DNA from: Rhodothermaceae bacterium
GTDB taxonomy: Bacteria; Bacteroidota; Rhodothermia; Rhodothermales; Bin80
Reading direction: 5' to 3'
DNA length: 64,000 bases
Assembly (NCBI GenBank): GCA_009838195.1
Contig: VXSC01000008.1
Span: forward strand, 1-64,000
The notes below the pieces were generated by a model, which saw only the letters and a list, made by a program, of their open reading frames with translations, did no database searches and was not told the DNA's origin. The number at the start of each line of letters is the position of its first letter. Within the stretch, counting starts at the first letter, position 1. Shown here in pieces: positions 38,311 through 48,246 of the stretch. Made by a program: the position numbers and the translations under genes.

Positions 38311-38655
38311 TTAGGAAGTCTGATAGCTCTCCGCTGCTTCCTGAACCGAGTCAAAGTGTTCGAACACCGTAATCAACTTGGTTACTACAAGCAGGGATCT
38401 GATTTTCGCAGCCGGGTTCGCGAGACGTACGTCACCGCCAGCATTTCGCATCGTGGTCATGGCACTGATCAGCATCCCAAGACCACTTGAATTCATGAAT
38501 TTGACTTTGGCCAAATCCACAACCACATTTAATTTGCCCTGTTCTTTCAGGCTACCGAGCGTGTCCTGGAGCTTTGCTCCCATTGGGCCTCCCATAACAT
38601 TCCCTCTGAGAGTGATGACTGCTGCATTATAAACTTCATCGACTGAAAAACTCAT
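38311..38655 (-). CDS. STAS-domain anti-sigma-factor antagonist (SpoIIAA-like)
   Basis: 114 residues, a single STAS domain. VVVDLAKVKFMNSSGLGMLI contains the conserved Ser that is phosphorylated by an anti-sigma kinase in SpoIIAA/RsbV proteins. This suggests partner switching with a HATPase_c anti-sigma kinase, but none is encoded nearby. It starts 16 bases downstream of secF on the same strand and precedes purA, so it may be part of a secD-secF-STAS transcript. Confidence 0.88.
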   Translation of the reverse strand: MSFSVDEVYNAAVITLRGNVMGGPMGAKLQDTLGSLKEQGKLNVVVDLAKVKFMNSSGLGMLISAMTTMRNAGGDVRLANPAAKIRSLLVVTKLITVFEHFDSVQEAAESYQTS

Positions 38656-38670
38656 GCTTCTTGCAAAGGA

Positions 38671-39612
38671 TTAGCGGCGGCCGGCTTTCTTGGCCAAACC
38701 AGACCGATGATACAATTCAACCACTACAGGAGTGGCTACGAAAACGGACGAATATGTCCCGATAATGATACCTATGATAAGTGCAAATGAAAAACCACGC
38801 AAAACCTCCCCCCCAAACATAAACAACGTTGCAACAACTAGCAAGGTCGTTCCTGAAGTAACAAAGGTACGACTTAGCGTCGTATTCACCGATCGATTGA
38901 CAACGGTTTTGTATGGCTCTGTCTTAAACAGGTTCGTGTACTCACGAATACGATCAAAGATAACTACGGTATCATTTAAAGAGTAACCTACAATCGTAAG
39001 AAAGGCTGCTATGATTGCCTGATCAATCTGCATAGAAAAAGGCATAATCCCCTGGAGTAGCGAGAATACCCCCAGTGTAATCAAGACATCATGGAAAAGG
39101 GCCGCAACAGCCCCGAGTCCGAATCTCCACTCAAAGCGAAGCATCACATAAAGGAAAATTACCAAAAGCGACCCCAACACTGCATAAAATGAACCCCGCT
39201 TCAAATCTTCAGCAAATCGGGGACCCACAATATCGGTCTTGATGACTCTCGGATTGCTATCTGGAAATACATCTGAAATGCCTTGGATGATCAGTAACTG
39301 GACTTCTGTCGTCTCTCCTTCAGATGCGGTTCGGATCAGAAGTGCATCTTGTCCGCCCGCTCCCACATCACTGTAGGTTTTGACCTCAGGGGAAGTTTCG
39401 AGCACCGATGTTAAGGCAGCACGTACTTGGGTTACTTCCAGCACCTCATCACTTTCAACGACAAACTCCATCCCCCCTCTGAAATCTATCCCAACCTCCA
39501 ATCCACGGGTAAGGATTGCTCCAATGCTGAGAAGAATGAGAATGCCACTGAGTATATAGCCCCTTTTCCTGCTTCCAACTAAATTATAATTCGTATTCTC
39601 AAAAATGCGCAT
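38671..39612 (-). CDS. secF: Protein-export membrane protein SecF
   Basis: 313 residues, six membrane helices expected. GIDFRGGMEFVVE near residue 40 is the SecF/SecD family signature, and VGYSLNDTVVIFDRIRE the conserved fourth-helix motif. SecDF uses the proton gradient to complete protein translocation after SecYEG. The gene follows secD by 33 bases on the same strand. Normal length. Confidence 0.95.
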   Translation of the reverse strand: MRIFENTNYNLVGSRKRGYILSGILILLSIGAILTRGLEVGIDFRGGMEFVVESDEVLEVTQVRAALTSVLETSPEVKTYSDVGAGGQDALLIRTASEGETTEVQLLIIQGISDVFPDSNPRVIKTDIVGPRFAEDLKRGSFYAVLGSLLVIFLYVMLRFEWRFGLGAVAALFHDVLITLGVFSLLQGIMPFSMQIDQAIIAAFLTIVGYSLNDTVVIFDRIREYTNLFKTEPYKTVVNRSVNTTLSRTFVTSGTTLLVVATLFMFGGEVLRGFSFALIIGIIIGTYSSVFVATPVVVELYHRSGLAKKAGRR

Positions 39613-39645
39613 AACGGATATCTCGGTTCGATTGTACTGCGCTGA

Positions 39646-41529
39646 TCAGCCGAAGCCAACAACTCCACGGCGGCCAATCACTACGTAATCAAAGATGATG
39701 CGGGTAAACACAATCGCACTAAAGAGCGACGCCAAAATGCCTGCCATCAGAGTCACCGCAAAACCCTGAATCGGACCAACCCCGAATGAATAGAGAATGA
39801 TGCCTACGAAAAAGGTCGTAATATTGGCATCCACAATCGCGCTGAGCGCTTTGCCATAACCACCGTCAATGGACGCTTTCAGTGTTTTCCCGGTAGATTG
39901 CTCTTCACGTACACGCTCAAAGATCAACACATTTGCATCAACTGCCATACCAATCGTAAGAACGATCCCCGCAATACCAGGTAAGGTTAACGTCGCGTTG
40001 AATCCCGCTAGAATGCCCAGGATAAAGATGATGTTGATAATCAATGCGAGGTCAGCAACCATCCCCCCTCCCCGATAATAGATAATCATAAACAGGGCCA
40101 CGATAGAGAGACCAAACAGAAGCGACGTGAAGCCAGATCTTCGAGCGACAATGCCCAAGCTTGGGCCCACCGTCCGCTCTTCAACAATCTCCACAGGTGC
40201 GGGAAGTGCTCCACTCTTGAGTACTGTGACTATATCATCGGATTCCTCCTGTGAAGCCAACCCTGTAATTTGGGATCGTCCGCCACTGATCTGGCCAATG
40301 ACCGTTGGGTACGAGTACACGACACGGTCAAGAACGATAGCTACGTTCTTACCTACATTGGCACCGGTAATACGAGACCATACTCGAGCTCCTTCGGAGT
40401 TCATTTCCATATCAACGAGCGGTTGGTTTGTGGTCTGGTCAAAATCGGCTCTAGCGTCTGTAATTACATCTCCCGTCAATTCGGCATTTACATTGACTGC
40501 CAATACCGGATAATACTCTGCCCCTCCTGTGCCACTGGGGTTTGCATCATAAAGCAGCTCGATATCGCGTGGAAGCATTGCCTGTACTTCTGGATCTGCC
40601 ATCAACGAATTGAAGATAGCGGTATCCTGCACCGATACTTCACCGAAGACTACAGAACCTTGACCAGCTGGAATCAGAACATCCAAAAGCGGATTCCCCA
40701 CATCGTCCAAGCCTTCCGTTTCCGCGAGTAACTGACTGACATCAAAGGACGTATCTGCTTCCTCGGAGGTGTCCTCTTCTGCAGGAGTTTCTACGGAATC
40801 TGCCTCAGCTGCTACATCTACTTCATAGTAACTGATGATCCGTTGCAAGGACGAATTCAACTCACCCGGATCCGCCATAAGCCGAAATTCCAACCTTGCC
40901 GTCCCCTTGAGCAGGCGGCGCACACGCTCAGGATCATCTATGCCTGGCAATTCAACCACAATCCTTCGGCTGCCCTGCGTCTGAATAGAGGGTTCTGTGA
41001 CTCCATACCGGTCGACACGGTTACGAATGACCTGCATGGCACGCTCGATCGCCTCCAATGCCTGCGTATTCAAATAATCGGTCACTTCTGCATTACTGGA
41101 ACGTCGGGTGATCTCTTCACTACGAAAGTAGCGCGATAGGCTCGCGTCGGGATCACGACTTTCAAACTCCTCCACAAACGCATCAATCAGCGAGATGCCT
41201 TCTGCTTCGGTGCGCACATCTGCTGCCACAAGAACCTGATCAAACATGTCATCCCTGCGCTCTCCCGCCAACTGAACGAGTAATTCCCTGAGTCCAACTT
41301 CCATGGTGACATGCATCCCTCCCTGGAGATCTAACCCGAGATTGAGAGATTTTTCCTTGATTGACTCAATCCTGGAATAATTATCGCGCTCATACTCAAC
41401 TCTCTCTTCCAGAGCCATCCCCTCCAATCGGTTGTTCAGGGAAAGTCCCTGGAATGATGGGAATAAGTACCAGGCCGAAAGTGCTAGAAAGAAAACAACT
41501 GCACCTACCTTGAATCCGTTACCTTGCAT
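39646..41529 (-). CDS. secD: Protein-export membrane protein SecD
   Basis: 627 residues. An N-terminal helix is followed by NLGLDLQGGMHVTMEVG (family signature), the large periplasmic P1 region, and the C-terminal membrane part with AGIVLTIGMAVDANVLIFERVREE. The P1 head includes an acidic low-complexity insert, DSVETPAEEDTSEEAD near residue 250, not present in E. coli SecD and likely an unstructured loop. Together with SecF it forms the SecDF motor. The leader upstream contains a terminator-like hairpin at 41554-41574. Confidence 0.95.
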   Translation of the reverse strand: MQGNGFKVGAVVFFLALSAWYLFPSFQGLSLNNRLEGMALEERVEYERDNYSRIESIKEKSLNLGLDLQGGMHVTMEVGLRELLVQLAGERRDDMFDQVLVAADVRTEAEGISLIDAFVEEFESRDPDASLSRYFRSEEITRRSSNAEVTDYLNTQALEAIERAMQVIRNRVDRYGVTEPSIQTQGSRRIVVELPGIDDPERVRRLLKGTARLEFRLMADPGELNSSLQRIISYYEVDVAAEADSVETPAEEDTSEEADTSFDVSQLLAETEGLDDVGNPLLDVLIPAGQGSVVFGEVSVQDTAIFNSLMADPEVQAMLPRDIELLYDANPSGTGGAEYYPVLAVNVNAELTGDVITDARADFDQTTNQPLVDMEMNSEGARVWSRITGANVGKNVAIVLDRVVYSYPTVIGQISGGRSQITGLASQEESDDIVTVLKSGALPAPVEIVEERTVGPSLGIVARRSGFTSLLFGLSIVALFMIIYYRGGGMVADLALIINIIFILGILAGFNATLTLPGIAGIVLTIGMAVDANVLIFERVREEQSTGKTLKASIDGGYGKALSAIVDANITTFFVGIILYSFGVGPIQGFAVTLMAGILASLFSAIVFTRIIFDYVVIGRRGVVGFG

Positions 41530-41553
41530 GTATGCCTTTGACTAAATTAAAAT

Positions 41554-41574
41554 GCACCGCAAATCGCGCGGTGC
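41554..41574 (-). promoter_or_regulatory. Hairpin with U-rich tail in the secD leader
   Basis: On the minus strand GCACCGC-GCGATTT-GCGGTGC forms a perfect 7-bp stem followed immediately by ATTTTAATTT, ending 24 bases before the secD ATG. It looks like an intrinsic terminator or attenuator. It could stop antisense transcripts from the helicase operon, or control secDF read-through. Confidence 0.45.
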
Positions 41575-42098
41575 CTATTTCACAGCCCCGTGGAACGCTA
41601 ATCTACCCAAAAAGGTGCCCAATTTCATCAGAGCACTGCGAATATTGAAAAAATTGGTGCAGTCACAGTGATCGATTGTACCTGTCCTTGCAGTTCGTGA
41701 TCTGCCAGGAACTAATCCGGTTTCTACCCAAGAGCATCAGATGACCCAACCGCCGCTTCGTGCGAAACTCCCTGAATTGAGACGATAACTGCCTCTGGAG
41801 GCATTATAGACAGCTTTTCGGTTTTAATGTTACTTGGCAACAAACTTGTTCGGGTTTTTTGCCGCATCTCGGTGTCATGTCCCGTTGCGCACTGACCGTT
41901 ACGTTTCTTTGTGTATTTTCCTGAGAGAATTGCAAAATTTTCTTATGATGTGTATTGAAATATGGTAATCATTGCACCCAGAAAATAACTCGGCTGTTTA
42001 TTACATCTTGAAATGCTAATCAGGTTCAACTACTATACTAATATACCCCGCCGTATCACTGCCGATTGTGCCCCTTAACATCTGGGTATACGCTCTCT
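41575..42098. other. Intergenic region upstream of the helicase operon
   Basis: About 520 bases divergent between secD (minus) and the DrmAB-like gene (plus). It is AT-rich near the operon start, with TATACTAATATA at about 42037-42048 as a possible promoter core. No small gene, tRNA, repeat array or integrase attachment site is seen. The size is generous for a simple promoter and could hold an unannotated regulatory RNA. Confidence 0.4.
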
Positions 42099-45000
42099 AT
42101 GGATTACGTTGAGGCACGAAACCGCTTGGTTGCATGGCTGCGTGAACAAATGATCGGCCCCGCAACCGAAGACGCTGTTGTAAACGAAAACCCACTAAAA
42201 CTTTATCCTGTGGGTGTGCTCAGTCCGACTGAGTCCACTTCAAACCCTCGCATTGATGACCTAAAAGCTATTCACCCGGATGGCCCTTCAAATGCAGAGA
42301 ATGATATAGATGAAGCTCTTTCATATAGACGCTACTATACGGCTCCATCCAGTGTTGGGTTTACTTTCTTTGTGAGCCGTGATGCACAGCTTTCTATTAC
42401 AGTATCTGCAAGCCGTTATAAAAGCCGAGGGGAAAGGGATGAGTCTGGGAGATTTGTTAAGCAGTCCTATAATCGTATAGAGTTGCAACCGTTTGAAATC
42501 ACGATTGATAAGCCTAGTGGCACAATCAAACAAGCAATTTGGGAGAATCGAGCAAGCATTGTATTGGAACCACGCCTACAAACGAATGGAATCCTCTGTA
42601 CATTGGCGCTATCAAATCTCAAAAGGGGTCCAGAAAGCTTGAGGCATTCCGATAAGGCAGAGTTATACCTTTTTGAAGTCCATCTCTGTTGCATCGTTGA
42701 GTCGGGAGATCTCTTAGAGCTCCCCCGCCTTGCTCCATCCATGATGAGCGAGGAAGAGCTTGAACTGGAACTTCAATACAAAGAGAGAAAGATATTCGGT
42801 GTCGGGCATGGCGCTGCGGTAGACTGGAATGTGAGCCCTAGATGTATTACCAAGATCTGGTCAGAGTTTATGCCAGTGGTAGAAACGCCCGCACTATCAA
42901 CGAATCCGCAAGGAGACCATGATGCGCTTGATTTGAAGCGTTTATGCGATGAGGATATTACAACACTCTTAACCACGTTGAGGGATTTTTTGGACGGATA
43001 CGAAAAATGGATTGTTAAGCAACGGAAGATTATTTCGGGGTTTGCTGATGAACTGGAGAGAGAAACAGGGGAACGCATGGTGAAGCGTATGGAAGTTGCA
43101 TTAAAGCGTATGCACCAAGGCGTAGATCTGCTTGAGGATGACGAGTATGTTGCAGAGGCATTTCGCTTGGCAAATCAGACTATGCTGAATCAGATGCAAC
43201 AGGCAGATAGAATTGAGGGACGGGATCCAAGCACAAATAATTACCGATGGAGATCATTTCAGTTAGCTTTTCTTCTGACCGTGCTCGAGTCTGCTGTTCA
43301 GGAAAAAAGCAGCTTTCGAGAAACCATGGACCTCATATGGTTTCCGACTGGCGGAGGGAAAACGGAAGCGTACCTTGGACTCATCGCAATCCTCATTATA
43401 TGGCGCAGGCTTAATTATGGAACGATGGGAGGTGGTACCGTTGCAATCATGCGTTACACGTTGCGACTGCTGACCCGGCAGCAGTTTGAACGTGCTGCTC
43501 GAATGATCTGTGCACTTGAGTTGATTCGCCAAAAAGATAATCGTCTGGAAGAAGAACCGTTTAGCGTAGGATTTTGGGCTGGTACGGCAGTGAGCCCAAA
43601 CACATACGATCAGGCGAAAAAGAAAGTGAAAGCCATTGCGGATGGCAGCAACTCTGAGCGTTTCAACTTTATCCTTACCTCCTGCCCCTGGTGTGGTGAG
43701 GAATTAACAAAATACGGGTACGTGTATACGCCTGACAGTTTCAGGTTTTACTGCACAAATGAATCCAATTGTGATTTTGGAAGACGCCGCGATTCCAAGC
43801 CACAACTCCCACTTCCCTGCCAAGTTGTAGATCATGCCTTATATGATGCTCCCCCATCACTTCTTATTAGTACGATTGACAAGTTTGCCAGACTTCCTTG
43901 GATTGAAGGGCCATACGCTTTCTTTGGCCGCAATACGCGGCGGTCCCCGGAACTCATCATTCAGGATGAACTCCACTTGGTAACTGGCCCTCTTGGGTCA
44001 ATCGCTGGTGTTTATGAGGCAGGGATTGAAACGGTCATCAGGGAACTGGGCGTGAGCCCAAAATATATTGCCTCCACAGCTACAATCAGCGAAGCCCGCA
44101 AGCAGGTTCAGAGCCTATATGGGCGCGACATTGAGGTTTTCCCACCGCCAGGGCTCTCTTGTGACGACATGTATTTTGCTACTACAGATCATAGCCGACC
44201 AGGCCGTAAGTATCTGGGATATCTAGCACCAAATCTCAGTAGGCAAGAAAGCATCAGCCCGATTATGGCCGCACTGATGGCGGCACCAAGTGTTTTATTT
44301 GGGGAAAATCAAAATTTTGCAGATCTGGCAGAGGCGTGGTGGACGATGATTGTATTTAATCGCAGTCTAAGGGATGTGCGCACCTACCATAACGAGGCTT
44401 TCCGTGGTGTGCGAAAGGCAGGAATGAAGTTTGCCAATAAGAATCACTCTCAAAGCGAGAATCATGAGACGCTGGATTCGATTCGTGAGCGATTCCAGAA
44501 GCCTCGCATATCTGAACTCACCAGTCTCAGATCGGCCGAAGATTGTGCCATCACATTCAAGGAGTTAGAACATCCACGAAATCACGCGAAATGCCTTGAC
44601 GTGGTATTTGCAACCAATATGATTTCTGTGGGACTTGATGTTTCGCGGTTGGCCCTGATGGTGGTCAATGGACAACCGCAATCGGCAGGGGAATACATTC
44701 AGGTTACGGGCCGTATCGGACGGGCCGAAGTGCCCGGTTTAGTGATCGTCAATTACTATCGTACACAAGCCCGAAGTCTTGCGCATTACGAAAATTTTCG
44801 ACCATTCCACGAGTCATTCCATCGGTTTGTCGAGACTTCCAGCATCACCCCCTTCACCTATCAGGCACGGAAGCGAGCCCTTCATGCAGCTTTGGTCACC
44901 ACACTTAGGTACCTGTGTAATCATTTGATTGGAAATGCTGGTGCACTTAAAATCGGGGAACAAGAGGAGGAAGAAAGACAGATCTTAACCCAATTAAGCA

Positions 45001-47063
45001 ATCGGTTCACGAACGCATGTCTAGACCCGGTGACACAAACTCAAGTGGATGAGCATCTCAAACGGCTTTATCAAACCTGGTGTGATAAAGCTGAAGAGTG
45101 CAAGAAAAGACGCCGAGAACTGTGCTACTATGTAAGGGATGACCGGAATGATGCTGACCGCCTGCTTAAGAGTGCTGAGTTGTCTGTCAAAGGAGTATGG
45201 GATACATTGAATTCCATGCGAAATGTGGAAGAGTCGGCAAAATTAAATTATGGGCCTCATACGGTAGACGTGCGATTCTCGAACTTGCTGGGTTCATCAG
45301 GAGTCGGCTCCATAGTCCCTATGGGAGAAAATACAGAGAGTTTTAACTCGGTTGTGAAAGACATCACCCTTTGGCCTCAAGATTTACTGCCTGACCAAGA
45401 ACTGAAGTATGTTACTCAGATCAGCAAGCACCCAAATATCAGTAACCGTAGACTTATCAGGCCGCCGGTCCCAATAAAGAGAGATGACAAGTTCACTAAT
45501 TGTATCCCGGCAGAAAAATTTCCACGGTGGTCATATTGTATTAAGTGTGGACTGCTTAGTTATTACTCCCTGACCGTTGCAAATAAATGCCCCGACGAAA
45601 GCTGCGATGGAATCACGAGACAGGTTCATTGGGTTCTCGTACATCGGCAAGGCTTTTTAGCTGATGTGGACTGGCACTATATGGCACATGGGAAAAAGTC
45701 AAAAGATTGCCCCCGCACCAATGATCGGGCCTATCTCAAACTGATTCAGGAACCTAAATACCTAGTCCAGTGCACGAAATGTAATCGCACGGGTTGGCAA
45801 GATATAGCCCAGTTTGGGAGGAAAACGTGGCAACAGCCCTGGGTCCGCGAGCCTGCGGAGGAATTCATTGCCGATAGTATGGCAGAAGTCATGTATATCG
45901 GTGACTCCCGAATGTACCAAGAAGAGAAACACAGATCCCTAGTAATACCACCTGAATCACGCATTAGACGAGGTAGTATCGTTGATCTTCTGTATAGAAA
46001 TAGCGATGATCAACGGAAAATTAACCAAGATCAAACAGACTTTCAGCGTAAAAGCGTGATAAAACGTATTGCAACAAAATATGGATGCGGTCCCAAAGAG
46101 ATCAGAGATGCATTAGCGGAGATTGAACGTGGTTATCCTCTCTATGATGAACAAGTGGGCGCGGATCATCTGATGCAACTTGAATATGATGCACTTTCAA
46201 ATCCCATTCCGGACCAACGGGAGGACGAAGATCTTGTCACGACACATCATACCCTAGAATGGAAAGAACGGAGTGGTGATCATTTGCCTCCTGAAATCGT
46301 GTCGTTGGTTAACAGCTTAGCTGCAGTTGAACGTCTACGAATGGTTTCTGTGTTTTTAGGGTTCAGGCGTGATGCCTTTAGAGATCAATCTAGGGGTAGC
46401 AACATGAAAGGAAGACCCAGTTTGGTACCCCCCGATGTTTTTGGTACTTCTGATTGGCTCCCCGCAGATGAATTATATGGTGAAGGAATATTCTTTACAT
46501 TGAGCGAGCCTTTGCTGCAGGTTTGGGAGGAAAAGGTCCGAATAGCTCGACAAACCGACCGTGAACTGAACAAATTATTGGGGCGGATAGATTCCTCTAT
46601 GAAAGAAAATGACGAGGTGTCGAAAACACCACGGTTTGTACTTTGTCATTCACTATCTCATCTACTGATTCGACAACTGGAGCGCAACTGTGGTTATCCA
46701 TCTGCCTCTCTCAAAGAGCGTATATATGTAAAAGATGGTGAACGTCCCATGGCGGGGATTCTGATTTTTGTCGCTGTTTCTGACAAACATGGCTCGCTGG
46801 GCGGGCTGACGGAATGGGCTCAACCACAAAAATTTTATCGCTTGATTTCACGAGCGTTTGATGCCTCGCAGTGGTGTTCATTTGATCCGGTGTGTTGCAA
46901 TCCAGAAGACAGCAAGCTTGAGCAACTAAACGGAGCAGCGTGTCACGCGTGTCTGATGATCCCCGAGTCAAGTTGCTGCTGTAACAACAAATACCTTGAC
47001 CGAATTCTGATCAATGGAAACGGTAAAACTCTCCCATCACTTCTTGAAATAAACGAACTATAA
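42099..47063 (+). CDS. DrmA-DrmB fusion: giant SF2 helicase with C-terminal DUF1998 domain (DISARM-like)
   Basis: 1654 residues from the ATG at 42099 (a TTG at 42066 would add 11). The first ~1050 residues read as DISARM DrmA: FPTGGGKTEAYLG at 415, MRYTLRLLTRQQFERA, a zinc ribbon from C529/C532, DELH at 623-626, ASTATIS, FATNMISVGLDVSRLALMVVNG and QVTGRIGRA at 868. From about residue 1060 it reads as DrmB: GVGSIV, IPAEKFPRWSYCIKCG with further Cys pairs, then DUF1998 with CHSLSHLLIRQLERNCGYP, GILIFVAVSDKHGSLGGL and a Cys-rich end (NGAACHACLMIPESSC). In DISARM, DrmA and DrmB are separate and form a complex that targets unmodified phage DNA; a fusion is consistent with that. Two more genes follow with 4-base spacing and an 8-base overlap. 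Confidence 0.85.
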   Translation: MDYVEARNRLVAWLREQMIGPATEDAVVNENPLKLYPVGVLSPTESTSNPRIDDLKAIHPDGPSNAENDIDEALSYRRYYTAPSSVGFTFFVSRDAQLSITVSASRYKSRGERDESGRFVKQSYNRIELQPFEITIDKPSGTIKQAIWENRASIVLEPRLQTNGILCTLALSNLKRGPESLRHSDKAELYLFEVHLCCIVESGDLLELPRLAPSMMSEEELELELQYKERKIFGVGHGAAVDWNVSPRCITKIWSEFMPVVETPALSTNPQGDHDALDLKRLCDEDITTLLTTLRDFLDGYEKWIVKQRKIISGFADELERETGERMVKRMEVALKRMHQGVDLLEDDEYVAEAFRLANQTMLNQMQQADRIEGRDPSTNNYRWRSFQLAFLLTVLESAVQEKSSFRETMDLIWFPTGGGKTEAYLGLIAILIIWRRLNYGTMGGGTVAIMRYTLRLLTRQQFERAARMICALELIRQKDNRLEEEPFSVGFWAGTAVSPNTYDQAKKKVKAIADGSNSERFNFILTSCPWCGEELTKYGYVYTPDSFRFYCTNESNCDFGRRRDSKPQLPLPCQVVDHALYDAPPSLLISTIDKFARLPWIEGPYAFFGRNTRRSPELIIQDELHLVTGPLGSIAGVYEAGIETVIRELGVSPKYIASTATISEARKQVQSLYGRDIEVFPPPGLSCDDMYFATTDHSRPGRKYLGYLAPNLSRQESISPIMAALMAAPSVLFGENQNFADLAEAWWTMIVFNRSLRDVRTYHNEAFRGVRKAGMKFANKNHSQSENHETLDSIRERFQKPRISELTSLRSAEDCAITFKELEHPRNHAKCLDVVFATNMISVGLDVSRLALMVVNGQPQSAGEYIQVTGRIGRAEVPGLVIVNYYRTQARSLAHYENFRPFHESFHRFVETSSITPFTYQARKRALHAALVTTLRYLCNHLIGNAGALKIGEQEEEERQILTQLSNRFTNACLDPVTQTQVDEHLKRLYQTWCDKAEECKKRRRELCYYVRDDRNDADRLLKSAELSVKGVWDTLNSMRNVEESAKLNYGPHTVDVRFSNLLGSSGVGSIVPMGENTESFNSVVKDITLWPQDLLPDQELKYVTQISKHPNISNRRLIRPPVPIKRDDKFTNCIPAEKFPRWSYCIKCGLLSYYSLTVANKCPDESCDGITRQVHWVLVHRQGFLADVDWHYMAHGKKSKDCPRTNDRAYLKLIQEPKYLVQCTKCNRTGWQDIAQFGRKTWQQPWVREPAEEFIADSMAEVMYIGDSRMYQEEKHRSLVIPPESRIRRGSIVDLLYRNSDDQRKINQDQTDFQRKSVIKRIATKYGCGPKEIRDALAEIERGYPLYDEQVGADHLMQLEYDALSNPIPDQREDEDLVTTHHTLEWKERSGDHLPPEIVSLVNSLAAVERLRMVSVFLGFRRDAFRDQSRGSNMKGRPSLVPPDVFGTSDWLPADELYGEGIFFTLSEPLLQVWEEKVRIARQTDRELNKLLGRIDSSMKENDEVSKTPRFVLCHSLSHLLIRQLERNCGYPSASLKERIYVKDGERPMAGILIFVAVSDKHGSLGGLTEWAQPQKFYRLISRAFDASQWCSFDPVCCNPEDSKLEQLNGAACHACLMIPESSCCCNNKYLDRILINGNGKTLPSLLEINEL

Positions 47064-47067
47064 TTGT

Positions 47068-48246
47068 ATGCAGACCCGTAAATGGAAACTGCCTGGGGTG
47101 CAGGATCTGACGAAGGATCAGGAGGCAGCACTAGCATACTCGGCCAAGGGACAGCATCTTGTCATTGGTGGCCCCGGTACAGGCAAGACAGTGGTTATGG
47201 TGATGCGAGCAATACAGCTCCGAAGACAAGGTACGAAACATGTTTTCCTGGTGTACAATCACATGCTGCATCAAGCAAGCCAACAGATGGCGGGAGAGCC
47301 GTTTACAAGCTCCACATATATGTCCTGGTTCTGCAAAAAATTCAGGGAAATTACAGGCGAATATGTGCCTAACTTAAAGCCATATGAATATGATTGGACG
47401 GCATGTGTAAGTATAGCAAGTGAGATATCAGGGAAACACATTTCATTGAACGAGAAAGAACTCCTCATCATTGATGAAGGGCAGGATATGCCTCCGGGCT
47501 TCTATGAAACACTGATTTACCTTGGTTATGAAAACTTTTTCGTTGCGGCGGATCAGAATCAACAGATCTGGGGAGATCGTAACAGCAGTCGTCAAGATCT
47601 TGAGGATGTACTTGCAATTGATACCACAGATGTAATAGAACTCAAACACAATTTCCGAAACAATTATGGAATTGCTCGCCTAGCGCGGGCATTCTATACC
47701 GGTGATCCGGCTAGCCCCCCACCTAAACTACCAGACCAACAAAGAAGAATCTATGTCCCGATACTGTACACCTTTCAGAATCAACCGGGGGTATACATTG
47801 GAATCGCAAAAAAAATCATCAAGTTCTTCCTCCGTGATCGTCAAAAACTCATTGGCGTGATTACGCCAAATCACCGTGTTCGGAAAAAATATTTAGATGC
47901 CTTAAAGGAGTCCGCGGTTTTGCTTAGCGAAAATTCCGTAAAGATCTATACTTATGACTCCGAGAATAAGCATGTCCGATTTGATGAGGGATGTATTGTA
48001 GTTCTCAACGCTCAATCATGCAAGGGACTTGAGTTTGATGCCGTCGTTCTGGCTGACATTCATGAACACTTCATCCACCGTGACGACCGGGATGCGACCA
48101 AAAAGTTGTTTTATGTGATGGTTTCGAGGGCATGTGATGCAGTATTTCTGCTAATGAAGGATGACTCCTCTAATCAAATTCATGACATCCTGCCAAAGGA
48201 TGTATCTGTGTTACAACGCAAGAAAATTGCCGCCTCCCATGCCTAA
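47068..48246 (+). CDS. Compact UvrD/Rep-like superfamily 1 helicase
   Basis: 392 residues. Motifs in order: Q-motif-like LTKDQEAAL, Walker A GGPGTGKT at 34-41, Walker B IIDEGQD at 134-140, motif III AADQNQQIW at 160-168, LKHNFRNN (motif IV), NAQSCKGLEFD (motif V) and FYVMVSRA (motif VI). This is about half the length of UvrD, so the 1B/2B inserts are small or missing and unwinding may need partners. It begins four bases after the DrmAB-like gene and overlaps the next gene by eight bases, so the three are co-expressed. A role as the nucleic-acid motor of a defence complex is inferred from context. Confidence 0.85.
   Translation: MQTRKWKLPGVQDLTKDQEAALAYSAKGQHLVIGGPGTGKTVVMVMRAIQLRRQGTKHVFLVYNHMLHQASQQMAGEPFTSSTYMSWFCKKFREITGEYVPNLKPYEYDWTACVSIASEISGKHISLNEKELLIIDEGQDMPPGFYETLIYLGYENFFVAADQNQQIWGDRNSSRQDLEDVLAIDTTDVIELKHNFRNNYGIARLARAFYTGDPASPPPKLPDQQRRIYVPILYTFQNQPGVYIGIAKKIIKFFLRDRQKLIGVITPNHRVRKKYLDALKESAVLLSENSVKIYTYDSENKHVRFDEGCIVVLNAQSCKGLEFDAVVLADIHEHFIHRDDRDATKKLFYVMVSRACDAVFLLMKDDSSNQIHDILPKDVSVLQRKKIAASHA

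Noticed and set aside
42099-47063. Druantia DruE (also a large helicase with DUF1998)
   Set aside because: The helicase motifs and the FPRWxxCxxCG/GSIV segment fit DrmA plus DrmB better, and no DruA-type or DruH-type partner is present; a profile search would settle it.
48161-48238. Longer N-terminus for the third operon protein
   Set aside because: It lies wholly in the helicase gene in another frame; the ATG at 48239 gives a standard overlapping start.
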